From positions 1 to 37,309 of the forward strand of contig NZ_JAVQHL010000007.1 in the NCBI RefSeq assembly GCF_032670585.1: 37,309 bases of DNA. The letters are read 5' to 3'. Source of the DNA: Ostreiculturibacter nitratireducens. Its GTDB lineage: Bacteria > Pseudomonadota > Alphaproteobacteria > Rhodobacterales > Rhodobacteraceae. This document shows positions 1 through 8,334 of the stretch, piece by piece. A program made the position numbers and the translations under genes. Below the pieces are notes generated by a model. It saw only the letters and a list, made by a program, of their open reading frames with translations. It was not told the origin of the DNA and ran no database searches. Position 1 is the first letter of the stretch; every line of letters begins with the position of its first letter.

Positions 1-141
1 CAGCACCTCGCCGGCATGAAGGATTCGAAGGTCATCGTCGCCATCAACAAGGACGAAGAAGCCCCGATCTTCCAGGTCGCCGACTACGGCCTCGTCGCGG
101 ACCTGTTCACCGCGGTGCCGGAACTGACTGAAAGGGTTTGA
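1..141 (+). CDS. etfA: Electron transfer flavoprotein alpha subunit, C-terminal end (partial)
   Basis: The window opens inside this gene; 46 codons remain before TGA at 139-141. The visible residues include QHLAGMKDSKVIVAINKD and EEAPIFQVADYGLVADLF, the highly conserved end of the EtfA FAD-binding domain II (the segment that contacts the flavin and ends in a short helix). EtfA with EtfB carries electrons from acyl-CoA and other flavoprotein dehydrogenases to ETF:quinone oxidoreductase. Only the 3' end is visible, so operon context upstream (normally etfB) cannot be checked. The next gene starts 76 bases downstream and no clear terminator lies between them. Confidence 0.93.
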   Translation, partial: QHLAGMKDSKVIVAINKDEEAPIFQVADYGLVADLFTAVPELTERV

Positions 142-217
142 GTGGGTCGGACTGGGGTGGACCTGTCGCCCGGAAGGAATGGCAACGGGCTGCGGCCCAA
201 AAAAGGGAAGAGAGACT

Positions 218-1255
218 ATGAAGAGAACTGCGATACTGATGACGTCAGTGGCGATCGTTGGCGCCGGGGGGACGGCGCTGGCGGAAGAGAGCCTGAACGT
301 CTCGGCCTACGGCGGAAGCTGGGGCGAAGCCTTGGCCGCCTGCGTTTTCACGCCTTTCCAGGCGGAAACCGGAATTTCGGTCATAGTCGAACCGAGCGCC
401 TCGACCGTTACGCTTTCCAAGCTGCAGGCAGAGGCCGCCTCGCCCGTGACCGACGTTGCCTGGATGGATGGAGGAGTATCGGAGCTTGCCCGTGACAGCG
501 GCGTAGTGGCGCCGATCGACCCCGCACTTGCGCCGGGGCTTGAAGGCGTCATCGACCAGGCGAAATACAAGACCGACGACGGCGGCATCTATGCTGTCGG
601 CAACGGCTATTTCGCCGTGGGCATCGTCTACAACAGCGAGGAGATCACGACCCCGCCCACCTCTTGGGAGGATCTGTGGAACCCCGAATACGCCGGGCGT
701 GTGATCCTGCCGAGCGCCGTCAACTCAATCGGCGTGCCCATGCTCGCCACGTTCAACGCGCTTGCAGGCGGAAAGCTGGAGGATCTCACGCCTGCGGTCG
801 AGAAGATGGCGCAAATGGAACCCGCGCTGTTCTTCGACTCCTCGGGCGTGGCGAACAGCGGGTTCCAGACCGGCGAGGGCGTGATCGGGGCGCATTATGC
901 GACCCAGGCGTTCACAATGTCCGACAGCGGTCTGCCGATCGCCTATGCGATCCCGAAAGAGGGCGCGATGGCCTCCGACATCCGCATCCATATCGTCAAT
1001 GGCACAAAGCATGTTGAGGCCGCACACAAACTGGTCGACTTCGCGGTTCAGCCCGCGCAGGCGGGCTGCCTCGCCGCGGCTCTGCAGGTCGGCCCGTCGA
1101 CGCAGGGTGTGGACCTGCCGCCGGAGGTCGCGGCACGGATGCCTTGGGGCTCAGAAGGCTCGGTAGACGACCTGGCGGTAGCCGACTGGAGCGCCATCAA
1201 CGCCCACCGCGATACGCTGACCGAAACTTGGAACCGCATCGCCACTGGCAATTGA
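218..1255 (+). CDS. Polyamine/opine-type ABC transporter, periplasmic substrate-binding protein
   Basis: A 345-residue binding protein of the spermidine/putrescine-type (PotD/PotF-like) family. The first 22 residues form a signal peptide: MKRT, a hydrophobic stretch, then a TALA cleavage site before EESLNVSAYGG. The mature protein has the family signature SAYGGSW near its start, and blocks such as NSIGVPMLATF and HYATQAFT later on. The start at 218 was chosen over an in-frame ATG at 179 because it begins the signal peptide and is preceded by a purine-rich GGGAAGAGAG. It heads a four-gene importer operon with the ATPase and two permeases. The binding protein captures the solute in the periplasm. 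The substrate cannot be read from sequence; polyamines, opines, amino-acid derivatives or similar small cations are family possibilities. Confidence 0.88.
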   Translation: MKRTAILMTSVAIVGAGGTALAEESLNVSAYGGSWGEALAACVFTPFQAETGISVIVEPSASTVTLSKLQAEAASPVTDVAWMDGGVSELARDSGVVAPIDPALAPGLEGVIDQAKYKTDDGGIYAVGNGYFAVGIVYNSEEITTPPTSWEDLWNPEYAGRVILPSAVNSIGVPMLATFNALAGGKLEDLTPAVEKMAQMEPALFFDSSGVANSGFQTGEGVIGAHYATQAFTMSDSGLPIAYAIPKEGAMASDIRIHIVNGTKHVEAAHKLVDFAVQPAQAGCLAAALQVGPSTQGVDLPPEVAARMPWGSEGSVDDLAVADWSAINAHRDTLTETWNRIATGN

Positions 1256-1261
1256 CGCCCC

Positions 1262-1290
1262 GGACCGGGGGCGCAGCACGCTCCCGGTCC
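1262..1290 (+). terminator. GC hairpin between binding-protein and ATPase genes (attenuator or mRNA-stabilising stem)
   Basis: GGACCGGG (1262-1269) and CCCGGTCC (1283-1290) form a perfect 8-bp stem with a 13-base loop, 7 bases after the binding-protein stop. A competing stem, CGCCCC with GGGGCG, overlaps it. There is no T tract, so a full terminator is unlikely. Such stems after binding-protein genes commonly give extra binding-protein mRNA relative to the permease genes; that role here is inference. Confidence 0.5.
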
Positions 1291-1311
1291 CACTTTCGAA
1301 GAGGCTACAAC

Positions 1312-2370
1312 ATGTCGCAGGACCTTATCCGGCTAGACAACATCTCCCGGAGATTTGGCACGGTCACGGCGCTCGCGGACATATCCCTGACAGTGCGCCG
1401 AGGCGAATTCCTTGCGCTTCTGGGCCCTTCGGGCTGCGGCAAGACCACTCTCCTGCGGATGATCGCCGGTTTTCTCGACCCGTTCTCCGGACAGCTGTCG
1501 ATCGGCGGCAAGCGGATGAACAACGTTCCGCCCGATCACCGCCCGGTCAACACCGTGTTTCAGAACTACGCGCTGTTTCCGCACATGGACGTGGCCGAGA
1601 ACATCGCCTTCGGCCTCAAGCGCAAGCGCCTGCCGAGGGCGGAGATCCGGAGCCGCGTGAAGGAGGCGTTGGCGATGGTCGGGATGGAGGCGTTCGCAAC
1701 CCGATGGCCCGCAGAGCTTTCCGGGGGGCAACAGCAGCGGGTTGCACTTGCACGGGCCATCGTGAACCGGCCCGAGGTCCTTCTTCTCGACGAGCCTTTG
1801 GCGGCCCTCGATCTGAAGCTGCGCAAGCGGATGCAGATCGAGTTGAAGCGCTTGCACGAACGGCTGGGCATGACGTTCATACTCGTCACCCACGATCAGG
1901 AGGAAGCGCTGACCATCGCTGACCGTATCGTGGTCATGGATCACGGGCGGATCGCGCAGATCGGCACCGGACAAGAAATCTACGACACGCCGACCAACCG
2001 CTTCGTCGCCGATTTCATTGGCGAGGCGAACCTGCTGCCGATCACGGTCGGGAACGGCGGCATTGGCTGCCCTGGCCTCGATCTGCCCGGCGACATGCAG
2101 GCCGCGCCTCACGGCCGAGATAGCGCAATCATGATCCGGCCCGAAAACATCCGCTTGGCCGGGGAAACCTTGCCTGCGGGGTGGGTGACCGGCCAGGGCA
2201 AGCTGCGCCAGAAGATCTTCAGGGGCGTGGGCTGGCGGCTCTATGTGGAGTTGCCCGGCGGCGACGAAATCGCCATCGACACCAAAGAGTCCGGCGCGGA
2301 GCTCATCGAGCCCGGCGGGGATGTCCGGTTCGGCTGGCCGGCCGACCGATGCAGGGTTCTCGCACAATGA
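1312..2370 (+). CDS. Polyamine/opine-type ABC transporter ATP-binding protein
   Basis: A 352-residue PotA-like ATPase that energises the importer encoded around it. Walker A GPSGCGKTT is at residues 38-46. The signature LSGGQQQR and Walker B LLLDEPLAALD follow, then the switch histidine in LVTHDQEE. The C-terminal ~110 residues are a TOBE-type regulatory domain, as usual in this family. The start ATG at 1312 places the protein directly before the first conserved strand; the upstream in-frame ATG at 1144 lies inside the binding-protein gene and is unlikely. It is 56 bases downstream of the binding-protein gene and 25 bases before the first permease. Confidence 0.93.
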   Translation: MSQDLIRLDNISRRFGTVTALADISLTVRRGEFLALLGPSGCGKTTLLRMIAGFLDPFSGQLSIGGKRMNNVPPDHRPVNTVFQNYALFPHMDVAENIAFGLKRKRLPRAEIRSRVKEALAMVGMEAFATRWPAELSGGQQQRVALARAIVNRPEVLLLDEPLAALDLKLRKRMQIELKRLHERLGMTFILVTHDQEEALTIADRIVVMDHGRIAQIGTGQEIYDTPTNRFVADFIGEANLLPITVGNGGIGCPGLDLPGDMQAAPHGRDSAIMIRPENIRLAGETLPAGWVTGQGKLRQKIFRGVGWRLYVELPGGDEIAIDTKESGAELIEPGGDVRFGWPADRCRVLAQ

Positions 2371-2395
2371 ACGGAATTCCGGAGGTAACACGGAG

Positions 2396-3259
2396 ATGAG
2401 GATCGGCCTCTGGGGTACTGTCCTGCTCCTGGCGGCGCCTGTCGCATTCATGCTGGCGTTTTTCGCGGCACCGTTCACAGCGGTCGCGGTATCGAGCCTG
2501 CATGATCCCGACGGCGGCTGGAGCCTTGCGAACTATGTTCGTTTGATCACCGACCCATACTACCTGAAGGCGCTCTGGACGACGCTCACCATCGCGCTTT
2601 GGGTAACGGTGATTACCATGCTGCTCGGCTATCCTCTGGCCTATTTCATGGCGTTCCGCATCCGCAATCGCTGGCTGAAACGGCTGCTCTACATCGTCGT
2701 CGTGACGCCGCTCTTCACCAGCAATGTGGTGCGGGCCTTTAGCTGGATCATCCTTCTTGGCCGCAACGGCTTCGTGAACGATATGCTGCTCTGGCTGAAC
2801 CTAGTGGACAAGCCTTTGCCGATGCTTTTCAACAAGGTGTCAATCGTGATCGGCCTCTCTTACATCATGCTGCCGTTCATGGTCCTGTCGGTCGCGGCGA
2901 TCCTGCAGAACATCGATGTCCGGCTGAAGGACGCCGCCCGGGATCTTGGCGCCGGGCCTTTGACCACCTTTTTGAATGTAACGCTGCCCCTCAGCCTGCC
3001 GGGAGTCATTTCGGGCGCCTTGATGGTCTTCACGCTCTGCGTGTCGGCCTATGTCACCCCGAGCATCCTGAGTGGAGGCCGCGAGGTCGTCATGTCGATG
3101 CTGGTCTTCCAGCAATACGCGACGGTGCTGAATTTCAGTTTCGGGGCGACGCTTGCCGTGGCGTTGCTGATCACTGCCTTCCTCTTGCTTGGGACCTACC
3201 AAGTCGCTCGGTTCGGGTTCCAGCAATCGCGAAAGTTGCGAGGCTTGCATGCTGCATAG
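2396..3259 (+). CDS. Polyamine/opine-type ABC transporter permease (PotB-like)
   Basis: A 287-residue inner-membrane permease with about six transmembrane segments. The cytoplasmic EAA loop that docks on the ATPase is at about residues 179-198 (DAARDLGAGPLTTFLNVTLP). The start at 2396 is fixed by a strong ribosome-binding site, GGAGG at 2381-2385, ten bases upstream. Its stop overlaps the start of the second permease by 11 bases, so the two are translationally coupled. The family normally works as a heterodimer with a PotC-like partner, which is the next gene. Confidence 0.92.
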   Translation: MRIGLWGTVLLLAAPVAFMLAFFAAPFTAVAVSSLHDPDGGWSLANYVRLITDPYYLKALWTTLTIALWVTVITMLLGYPLAYFMAFRIRNRWLKRLLYIVVVTPLFTSNVVRAFSWIILLGRNGFVNDMLLWLNLVDKPLPMLFNKVSIVIGLSYIMLPFMVLSVAAILQNIDVRLKDAARDLGAGPLTTFLNVTLPLSLPGVISGALMVFTLCVSAYVTPSILSGGREVVMSMLVFQQYATVLNFSFGATLAVALLITAFLLLGTYQVARFGFQQSRKLRGLHAA

Positions 3260-4046
3260 AGTTGTCGGCCGCTTCGGACTTGGCCTTTATAGCTGGCTGG
3301 TCATCCTCTATCTGGTCTTTCCCTTGGCGGTGCTGATCGCAGTATCGTTCACGGCATCAGATTTCCTGTCGTTTCCGCCGAAAGGCCTCTCGCTCAAATG
3401 GTATGCGCGCCTGGCCGGAAATTCGGGATTTGTCGACGCGGCGTGGGTCAGCCTCAAGCTTGCTGCGCTCGCGACGCTTATTTCAGTGATCCTCGGCGTT
3501 TCGACCGCGCTCATCCTTGCCCGGAAGGAATTCCGGGGCAAGTCGGTGCTGAGCGCGCTTTTCATATCACCACTGCTTCTGCCGGCGATCGTCATCGGTG
3601 TCGCCGTCCTGCAATATGCGCATCTTCTGGGCTTCGCGCGCACGTTCTCGGCGCTTCTGGTCGGGCATGTAGTGATCATGATCCCCTACGTCATCCGCAC
3701 CACGATTGCCTCACTCGGGGGGCTGCCGATGAACATCGAAGAGGCCGCGCAGGATCTAGGCGCAAACCGGTTCCAGACGTTCTTCCTCATAACGTTGCCT
3801 CAGATCAAGCCGGGCGTCATCGCGGGCGGTCTTTTCGCGTTCATCATGTCGTGGATCAACGTCGAGGTGAGCATCTTCAACTCGACGGCGGAACTTGTTC
3901 CGATTCCGGTAAAGCTCTTCAACTACATCCAGTACAACATCGATCCGCTGGTTGCGGCGCTTTCGGCGGTGACGATCTATGTTGCCTTCGGTGTGGTATT
4001 CGCAATCGACGCCCTTATCGGCATCGACAAGGCCACTTCAGGATGA
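3249..4046 (+). CDS. Polyamine/opine-type ABC transporter permease (PotC-like)
   Basis: A 265-residue permease, the second half of the transmembrane channel. An EAA loop is visible from about residue 164 (EEAAQDLGANRFQTFFLITLP). Its start overlaps the preceding permease by 11 bases. The protein looks complete and ends normally. The end of an IS6-family element begins at 4048, one base after the stop codon, so the insertion removed whatever terminator or gene once followed but left the coding region intact. Confidence 0.91.
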   Translation: MLHRVVGRFGLGLYSWLVILYLVFPLAVLIAVSFTASDFLSFPPKGLSLKWYARLAGNSGFVDAAWVSLKLAALATLISVILGVSTALILARKEFRGKSVLSALFISPLLLPAIVIGVAVLQYAHLLGFARTFSALLVGHVVIMIPYVIRTTIASLGGLPMNIEEAAQDLGANRFQTFFLITLPQIKPGVIAGGLFAFIMSWINVEVSIFNSTAELVPIPVKLFNYIQYNIDPLVAALSAVTIYVAFGVVFAIDALIGIDKATSG

Positions 4047-4047
4047 T

Positions 4048-4400
4048 GGTGGCGTCAGATCAATTCGAACCAGTCTGCACAAGGACGGTATGACTACCCT
4101 TTGCCCCCCGCGCAAAGACCGCGCCACTCAGCCAGAGCAGCGGCGCGGTTGGGCTTGGAGAGGTGTCTGCTGGAGAGGGTGCGTTCCTGGTTGAAGTGGT
4201 TCGAGCCGGAAGCGTGGACGGATGCGAATTTCTGCAGACTTCGTATGCCCCGGATCCGCAGCATGGCCCGCTTCCGTCGTCGGAATGGCAGGCATGAATT
4301 CTCCACCCTCTTGTTGGCCCAGCGGCCTGTTTCCTGCCCAGCATCGGCACCGATCTCCTTGAGCGCAGCCCCGTAGAACCTGAGCCTATCGATGACTTGA
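4048..4400 (-). mobile_element. IS6-family element, transposase-end fragment
   Basis: The terminal inverted repeat GGTGGCGTCAGATCAATTCG starts at 4048 and resembles the ends at 36271 and 36758. On the minus strand the remaining sequence encodes the last ~100 residues of an IS6-family DDE transposase (VIDRLRFYGAALKEIG, then NKRVENSCLPFRRRKR, SLQKFASVHA and AALAEWRG), ending at TAG (4094-4096). Similarity to the other copies stops near 4400, so the N-terminal two thirds and the other terminal repeat are missing. The second catalytic Asp and the Glu are visible; the first Asp is lost. It is an inactive remnant. Confidence 0.82.
4094..4400 (-). pseudogene. IS6-family transposase, C-terminal fragment
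   Basis: Remnant of a DDE transposase of the IS6/IS26 superfamily. The C-terminal third is readable without frameshift and aligns by eye with the copies at 18255-18996, 36324-36757 and 36811-37309. Homology begins at VIDRLR, the second-Asp motif, and the residues before it (MSHGDGN and onward) do not belong to the family. No start or catalytic N-terminus remains. Confidence 0.8.
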
Positions 4401-4477
4401 TGCGGCACGTTGCCGTCCCCGTGCGACATCCATACAGCTCGGGCGATGTAGCGCCCCGCGCGTCAGTAGATCGCCCC

Positions 4478-4843
4478 CTACAGGCCGCCGTAAGAGAACC
4501 CTAAGAGGAGCAGCAAGAACAGATACGAGCCGCATCCCAGGAAGAGGAAGATACCGACCCAGAGGTCCTTTAACGGGGTCTCGGCGTTTCTGAGAATCCA
4601 GATTGCCAAGGCGGCGCCTGGCACAAACAATAGGAGGACGTACGCCCCAAAACCCCAGGGAGTGAAGAACAAGCGCCAGAACCACCTGCTTCCCGCTCCC
4701 GTCACGGTGCCAAACAGCAGAATAACCAGGTCAAGCGCAAGCGACAGAATCCAAGGCGCGATGGCGGCCAGTACCCACAACCCGACAACGCTCACTTCCG
4801 ATTTCATCATCGCGTCGAAATGACGTCTCACGGAACCTCCCAT
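4478..4843 (-). CDS. Small hypothetical inner-membrane protein
   Basis: I do not recognise the family. From ATG at 4843-4841 the frame gives 121 residues with three or four strongly hydrophobic segments (around SVVGLWVLAAIAPWIL, LALDLVILLFGTV, FGAYVLLLFVPGAALAIWIL and GIFLFLGCGSYLFLLLLLG). The start was chosen because GGGGGAGCTGG lies just upstream; an in-frame ATG at 4915 would read into the neighbouring IS5 fragment. A PLKDLWVG segment sits between the last two membrane segments. It is a lone gene between an IS6 fragment and an IS5 fragment, so it may be a cargo or stranded gene. Real coding is supported by the ribosome-binding site and the organised hydrophobicity, but not by any recognised homologue. 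Confidence 0.5.
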   Translation of the reverse strand: MGGSVRRHFDAMMKSEVSVVGLWVLAAIAPWILSLALDLVILLFGTVTGAGSRWFWRLFFTPWGFGAYVLLLFVPGAALAIWILRNAETPLKDLWVGIFLFLGCGSYLFLLLLLGFSYGGL

Positions 4844-4905
4844 TCCAGCTCCCCCGATATGCGGTTCGACGACCATGACTTCTTCGGCGCCGGCTGGGCA
4901 AACCA

Positions 4906-5205
4906 CCGATCCCAAAGCTTCCCAGAGGAGCGGCAGCGCCAGTATAGTCGCTGACCTGGCCCGCGGACATGAAGAAGCGCAGAGGGAGGCCTTTCGCGCC
5001 GGTGGTCGCGTGCAGCCTGTTATTCAGTCCGCTTTTCGTGCGCCGGATCAGGCGTCCACCCCCCTTTTTCGCCCGCAGGTTCGAAGCCCTGCGGTGAGCC
5101 TTCAGGCGGGTCGCTCCAATCCTGAAGACCTTCTATTCAACGCCCTCGGAGGCCAGCCCCTCAATCATCCGGGCGAAGACACCCGTGAGGTGGCCCAATC
5201 ACACT
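4906..5205 (-). pseudogene. IS5-family (IS427-like) transposase fragment
   Basis: Minus-strand translation gives GVFARMIEGLASEGVE, a stop, then IGATRLKAHRRASNLRAKKG, GGRLIRRTKSGLNNRLHATT and FFMSAGQVSDYTGAAAPLGS. This is the central part of an IS5-family transposase of the IS427 type (compare the family pattern TKLHAVTDANGRPLSFF followed by TAGQVSDYTGA). An in-frame TAG at 5135-5133 interrupts it, and both ends are missing. The downstream break, near 4906, runs into the region of the small membrane-protein gene. It is non-functional. Confidence 0.72.
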
Positions 5206-5343
5206 CGCGCCCCGGCAGGCCACACCCTTCTGGTACTTGACCCACAGCGAACTCACCCCATTCATCGTCCTGCGAAGGACATCCGCCCACCAACGGTGGA
5301 ACTCCTTCTCCTTTCTGGCCTCAGATCAGATGGCGGCCGATGC

Positions 5344-5990
5344 GGTTTCGGCTTTCCTGGGCCAGCGGAACTCGGTTCCGTCCACCCACATCCGGTGCAT
5401 GATCACGGCGAGCCTACGGGCTAGCGCGACGACTGCCTTGCGATGACCATCGCGCCTGGCGATCGCGGCTGCCCAGGCTTTCAGCCAGGACCTTTTGGGC
5501 CATGCGGGTCAGCATCACCTGGGCTGCCTCGTAAAGAAGAACGCGTTTCATCGCGCTTCGGCAAAGCGAGATACGGCCGATGCGCTGGCTTTCTCCCGAC
5601 TGGTCAGGCACGGGCGTCAGTCCCAGCGCGGGACCGACGCAACGCGATCGATGAAAACGTGCGGGATCATCAATGCTGTTGGTGAACGCAACGCCCCGCG
5701 CATCGTTGCGATCGGTCTTGTTGATCTGGGCCCCGAGAAAGGCCTTCCCTAATGGGTCTCGCCGCACATCACCGGAAGGCCGACTTCGGCAAGTCCGCCG
5801 TAATGCCATTGCGACAAGGGCCTGGCCTCCAACCCGATCCGCACGACGTTGAACCACTCGCCCCGCAGAGCATCGGCAAGATCCTCCGGGTGGCTCGGAA
5901 CCTTGGCCTCGCGACCGATCGAGCCATTTCATCGGAAACACAAACCGACCTCTCTTTCACGGAAACGTCCAGGCCGGCATGGTGATTCAT
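5344..5990 (-). pseudogene. IS110-family transposase, internally deleted and frameshifted
   Basis: The minus strand begins at ATG 5990 with MNHHAGLDVSVKERSVCVSD, the N-terminus of IS110-type DEDD transposases. It continues in shifted frames with GPLSQW-like and KAFLGAQINKTDRNDARG motifs, then jumps to GLTPVPDQSGESQRIGRIS, YEAAQVMLTR and a C-terminal MHRMWVDGTEFRW. The segment normally lying between NDARG and the GLTP motif is absent, so there is a large internal deletion plus at least two frameshifts. It is a dead remnant. Confidence 0.75.
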
Positions 5991-6317
5991 GGCTCGCGCT
6001 GCCTTCCTGATTCTTGTGCCATTCCTCACGGACCACGTCGTATCATCAGCTCGAAGCGCGGTTCCTTTCAGTTCGGACGTCAGGGATGGGGATCAAGCCG
6101 AATACCCTATCCGACCATACCTGCCTTTTGGCGGGCATACAGCGAAGGCCCGTTTCGAACCCAAGTCGGTCGTTAGTTGCGGTGTCCCCAAGGACGATGG
6201 CGGTTGGGAACCGGTCCTCAGCCGCGCGGCGCTGCGACGCCAGCATCGCGGACACGTCTTCCGCCCACGGCAGCGCAAGCCGCATTTTTCAAGAAAGTTC
6301 CAATCTTGATGAAAATT
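5991..6317. other. Intergenic stretch without a supportable gene
   Basis: This lies between the IS110 remnant and the operator in front of the first TetR gene. Open frames exist on both strands, but none shows a ribosome-binding site, a family motif or sensible composition. It is probably IS-junction debris plus the upstream region of the TetR operon. Confidence 0.4.
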
Positions 6318-6339
6318 ATGATAATGATATCATGTTCAT
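6318..6339. promoter_or_regulatory. Dyad-symmetric operator candidate upstream of TetR gene
   Basis: A 22-bp near-palindrome centred on GATATC (6326-6331), with core ATGATATCAT (6323-6332 region) and outer ATGA/TCAT arms; about 18 of 22 positions are symmetric. It lies in an AT-rich patch 26 bases before the TetR start. TetR repressors usually bind such dyads next to their own genes, so autoregulation and control of the downstream ligase and hydratase genes is the natural reading (inference). Confidence 0.5.
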
Positions 6340-6364
6340 TAAATGCCTCCGCCAAGGATGCTCG

Positions 6365-7033
6365 ATGAATACGCAGGCCAGTCGTCCGGATGCCCCCAAT
6401 GCTCATGCGGAGCATTTTGCCGCCTGGCTTCTCCAAGGGCGCGATGAATTGCGCAAAGGCGAGCGCACCAGGACGGATCTTCTGGTTGCGGGAGCTCGTC
6501 TTCTCTCCGCCGAGACGCTGGACAGCCTAACGGTCGCAGGTGTGTGCAAGGCTGCCGGCGTCGCTCACGGAACGTTCTACATATACTTCGCCAATCGGAA
6601 CGTTTTCGCAGCCGAGGTGCTGGAGTTGTTCGTCGATTATGTGCAACTGGAGATGCGTTCTGCCGCGCGGTTGCCCGGAAGCGCATCGCGCAACACGACC
6701 GCCGCGTACATGCGCATCTTCGAAGAGAATACCGGGCTCATGAAATGCCTGGTTGTCGGTGTGGACGCCTTTCCAGAGGCGCGCTCCGCATTCCGGCGTC
6801 TCAACCACGAATGGACCACGACGGTGACCCGTGCCTGGCTGAGAAACAATGCCCAGTCCCCGAGGAGCGAGGCGGAACTGATGCGGCGGGCCTACGCGCT
6901 CGGCGGCATGGTCGATCAGTATCTGACCGCACTTTTCGTTACCGGCGACCCTTGGGTCCGCGCCCTGTCGCAAGACCGCGAGGAGGTGCTCGAGATGTTC
7001 ACCGATCTCTGGAAAAGAGGCATGCAAACATGA
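6365..7033 (+). CDS. TetR-family transcriptional regulator
   Basis: A 222-residue one-component repressor. The N-terminal helix-turn-helix is clear (TVAGVCKAAGVAHGTFYIYF, roughly residues 55-75). The C-terminal part is the usual all-helical ligand and dimer domain. The start at 6365 is supported by AAGGA about seven bases upstream; the in-frame ATG at 6332 lies within the operator dyad. The stop overlaps the next start as ATGA (7030-7033), so the regulator is co-translated with the CoA ligase and enoyl-CoA-hydratase-like genes. It probably senses an acid or acyl-CoA of that pathway; the ligand is unknown. Confidence 0.9.
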   Translation: MNTQASRPDAPNAHAEHFAAWLLQGRDELRKGERTRTDLLVAGARLLSAETLDSLTVAGVCKAAGVAHGTFYIYFANRNVFAAEVLELFVDYVQLEMRSAARLPGSASRNTTAAYMRIFEENTGLMKCLVVGVDAFPEARSAFRRLNHEWTTTVTRAWLRNNAQSPRSEAELMRRAYALGGMVDQYLTALFVTGDPWVRALSQDREEVLEMFTDLWKRGMQT

Positions 7034-8334
7034 GCCTGATCGAGCAAGGGCATTGTATCCCGATCGAAGACCTCGCCGCCCACCGGCAGCTGGCTTGGGA
7101 ACGCCAGAGTGCCTATGTCGCCAGAAATTCCCCCTTCTTCCAGGCGCTCTGGGATGGCAGGACGCCGCCGAAGCGTCTGGAGGATCTGCCTGAGCTGCCG
7201 TTCTCGGACAAGGCGGGCCTTCGTCTGTCGCAGCCGGCCCATCCGCCCTTTGGCACCTATCTCGCGGCGGCGCCCGAGAAGGTGTCGCGCCTGCACCGCA
7301 CCTCGGGCACGACCGGGCAGGCCATGAACCTCGCGATGAGTGCCCGCGATTGCGAGATCACGGAGGTCGTCGGCGGGCGCGCGCAGGCGCTGGCGGGGCT
7401 CGGCCCCGGAACGATGGTGGTGCACTGTCTGAACTACCAGATGTGGATGGGTGGGCTGACGGACCACCTGACACTCGAACGCACGGGCGCGACCGTGGTG
7501 CCCTTCGGAGTCGGATCGACCGAACTTCTGGTTCGCACGATCCTGGAGACTGGGATCACGGCAATCTCCTGCACCCCCTCTTATCCGACGGTTCTCGAAC
7601 GAGTCGTGGCGGAGAAATTCCCGAATCTTGCGCCCGCCGACCTGGGTCTGAAGCTCGGGCTGTTCGGCGGCGAGCCGGGCCTTGACGACCCGGCGTATCG
7701 CCAACGCATCCGCGACATCTGGGGCATGGAGCCGCGAAACGCCAACTACGGCGTCTCCGACGTTTTCTGCAATTTCGCGGCCCAGTGCGAACACGAGTCG
7801 GACCTGCATTTCGTCGCCCATGACGTGCTGCACGTGGAGTTGATCGATCCGGAGAGCGGCGCGCCCAAGCCCATCGAGAGCGGCGTGGAAGGCGAGTTGG
7901 TTCTCACCCATCTCGACCGCGAATGTCAGCCGCTCGTGCGGTTTCGCACCGGCGACATCATCTCAGTGCAGGGAACCGGGCCCTGCGCCTGCGGTTGCGC
8001 GGGGTTCCGCTTTCGCGTCGTGGGCCGCTCGGACGACATGGTAGTGGTTCGCGGCCTGAACATGTTCCCGACCATGGTAGCCGCCGTCGTCAGCGGATTT
8101 GCCGAACTTTCCGGCGACTACCGCATCGTTCTGGACACCCCGCCACCCTACCATACGCTGCCCGTTCGGGCCGAACTGGCAAAGGGGAAGGCCGACGATG
8201 GGACGCTCGCGCAGCGCCTCGAGGCCACACTCAAGGCGAGGCTCGGGGCCACCGCGACGGTGACGCTCGTGCCTGCGGGTACTTTTCCAGCAACCGAAGG
8301 CAAGACCCGCCGCGTCATCAGGACCTACACATGA
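7030..8334 (+). CDS. Phenylacetate-CoA ligase-like (PaaK family) acyl-CoA synthetase
   Basis: A 434-residue adenylate-forming enzyme of PaaK length. It would activate an aromatic or heteroaromatic carboxylate with ATP and CoA, giving the acyl-CoA, AMP and PPi. Motifs in order: nucleotide loop TSGTTGQ at residues 91-97, LFGGEPG at 211-217, NYGVSD at 239-244, RTGD at 306-309, and the C-terminal hinge GRSDDMVVVRGLNMFP from residue 332. A PCACGC cysteine cluster just before the hinge resembles that of other PaaK relatives. It overlaps the TetR gene upstream and the crotonase-family gene downstream by four bases each. The substrate cannot be assigned from motifs; phenylacetate, benzoate-type or furoate-type acids are possible. 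No other paa genes are present, which argues against classical phenylacetate degradation. Confidence 0.87.
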   Translation: MSLIEQGHCIPIEDLAAHRQLAWERQSAYVARNSPFFQALWDGRTPPKRLEDLPELPFSDKAGLRLSQPAHPPFGTYLAAAPEKVSRLHRTSGTTGQAMNLAMSARDCEITEVVGGRAQALAGLGPGTMVVHCLNYQMWMGGLTDHLTLERTGATVVPFGVGSTELLVRTILETGITAISCTPSYPTVLERVVAEKFPNLAPADLGLKLGLFGGEPGLDDPAYRQRIRDIWGMEPRNANYGVSDVFCNFAAQCEHESDLHFVAHDVLHVELIDPESGAPKPIESGVEGELVLTHLDRECQPLVRFRTGDIISVQGTGPCACGCAGFRFRVVGRSDDMVVVRGLNMFPTMVAAVVSGFAELSGDYRIVLDTPPPYHTLPVRAELAKGKADDGTLAQRLEATLKARLGATATVTLVPAGTFPATEGKTRRVIRTYT

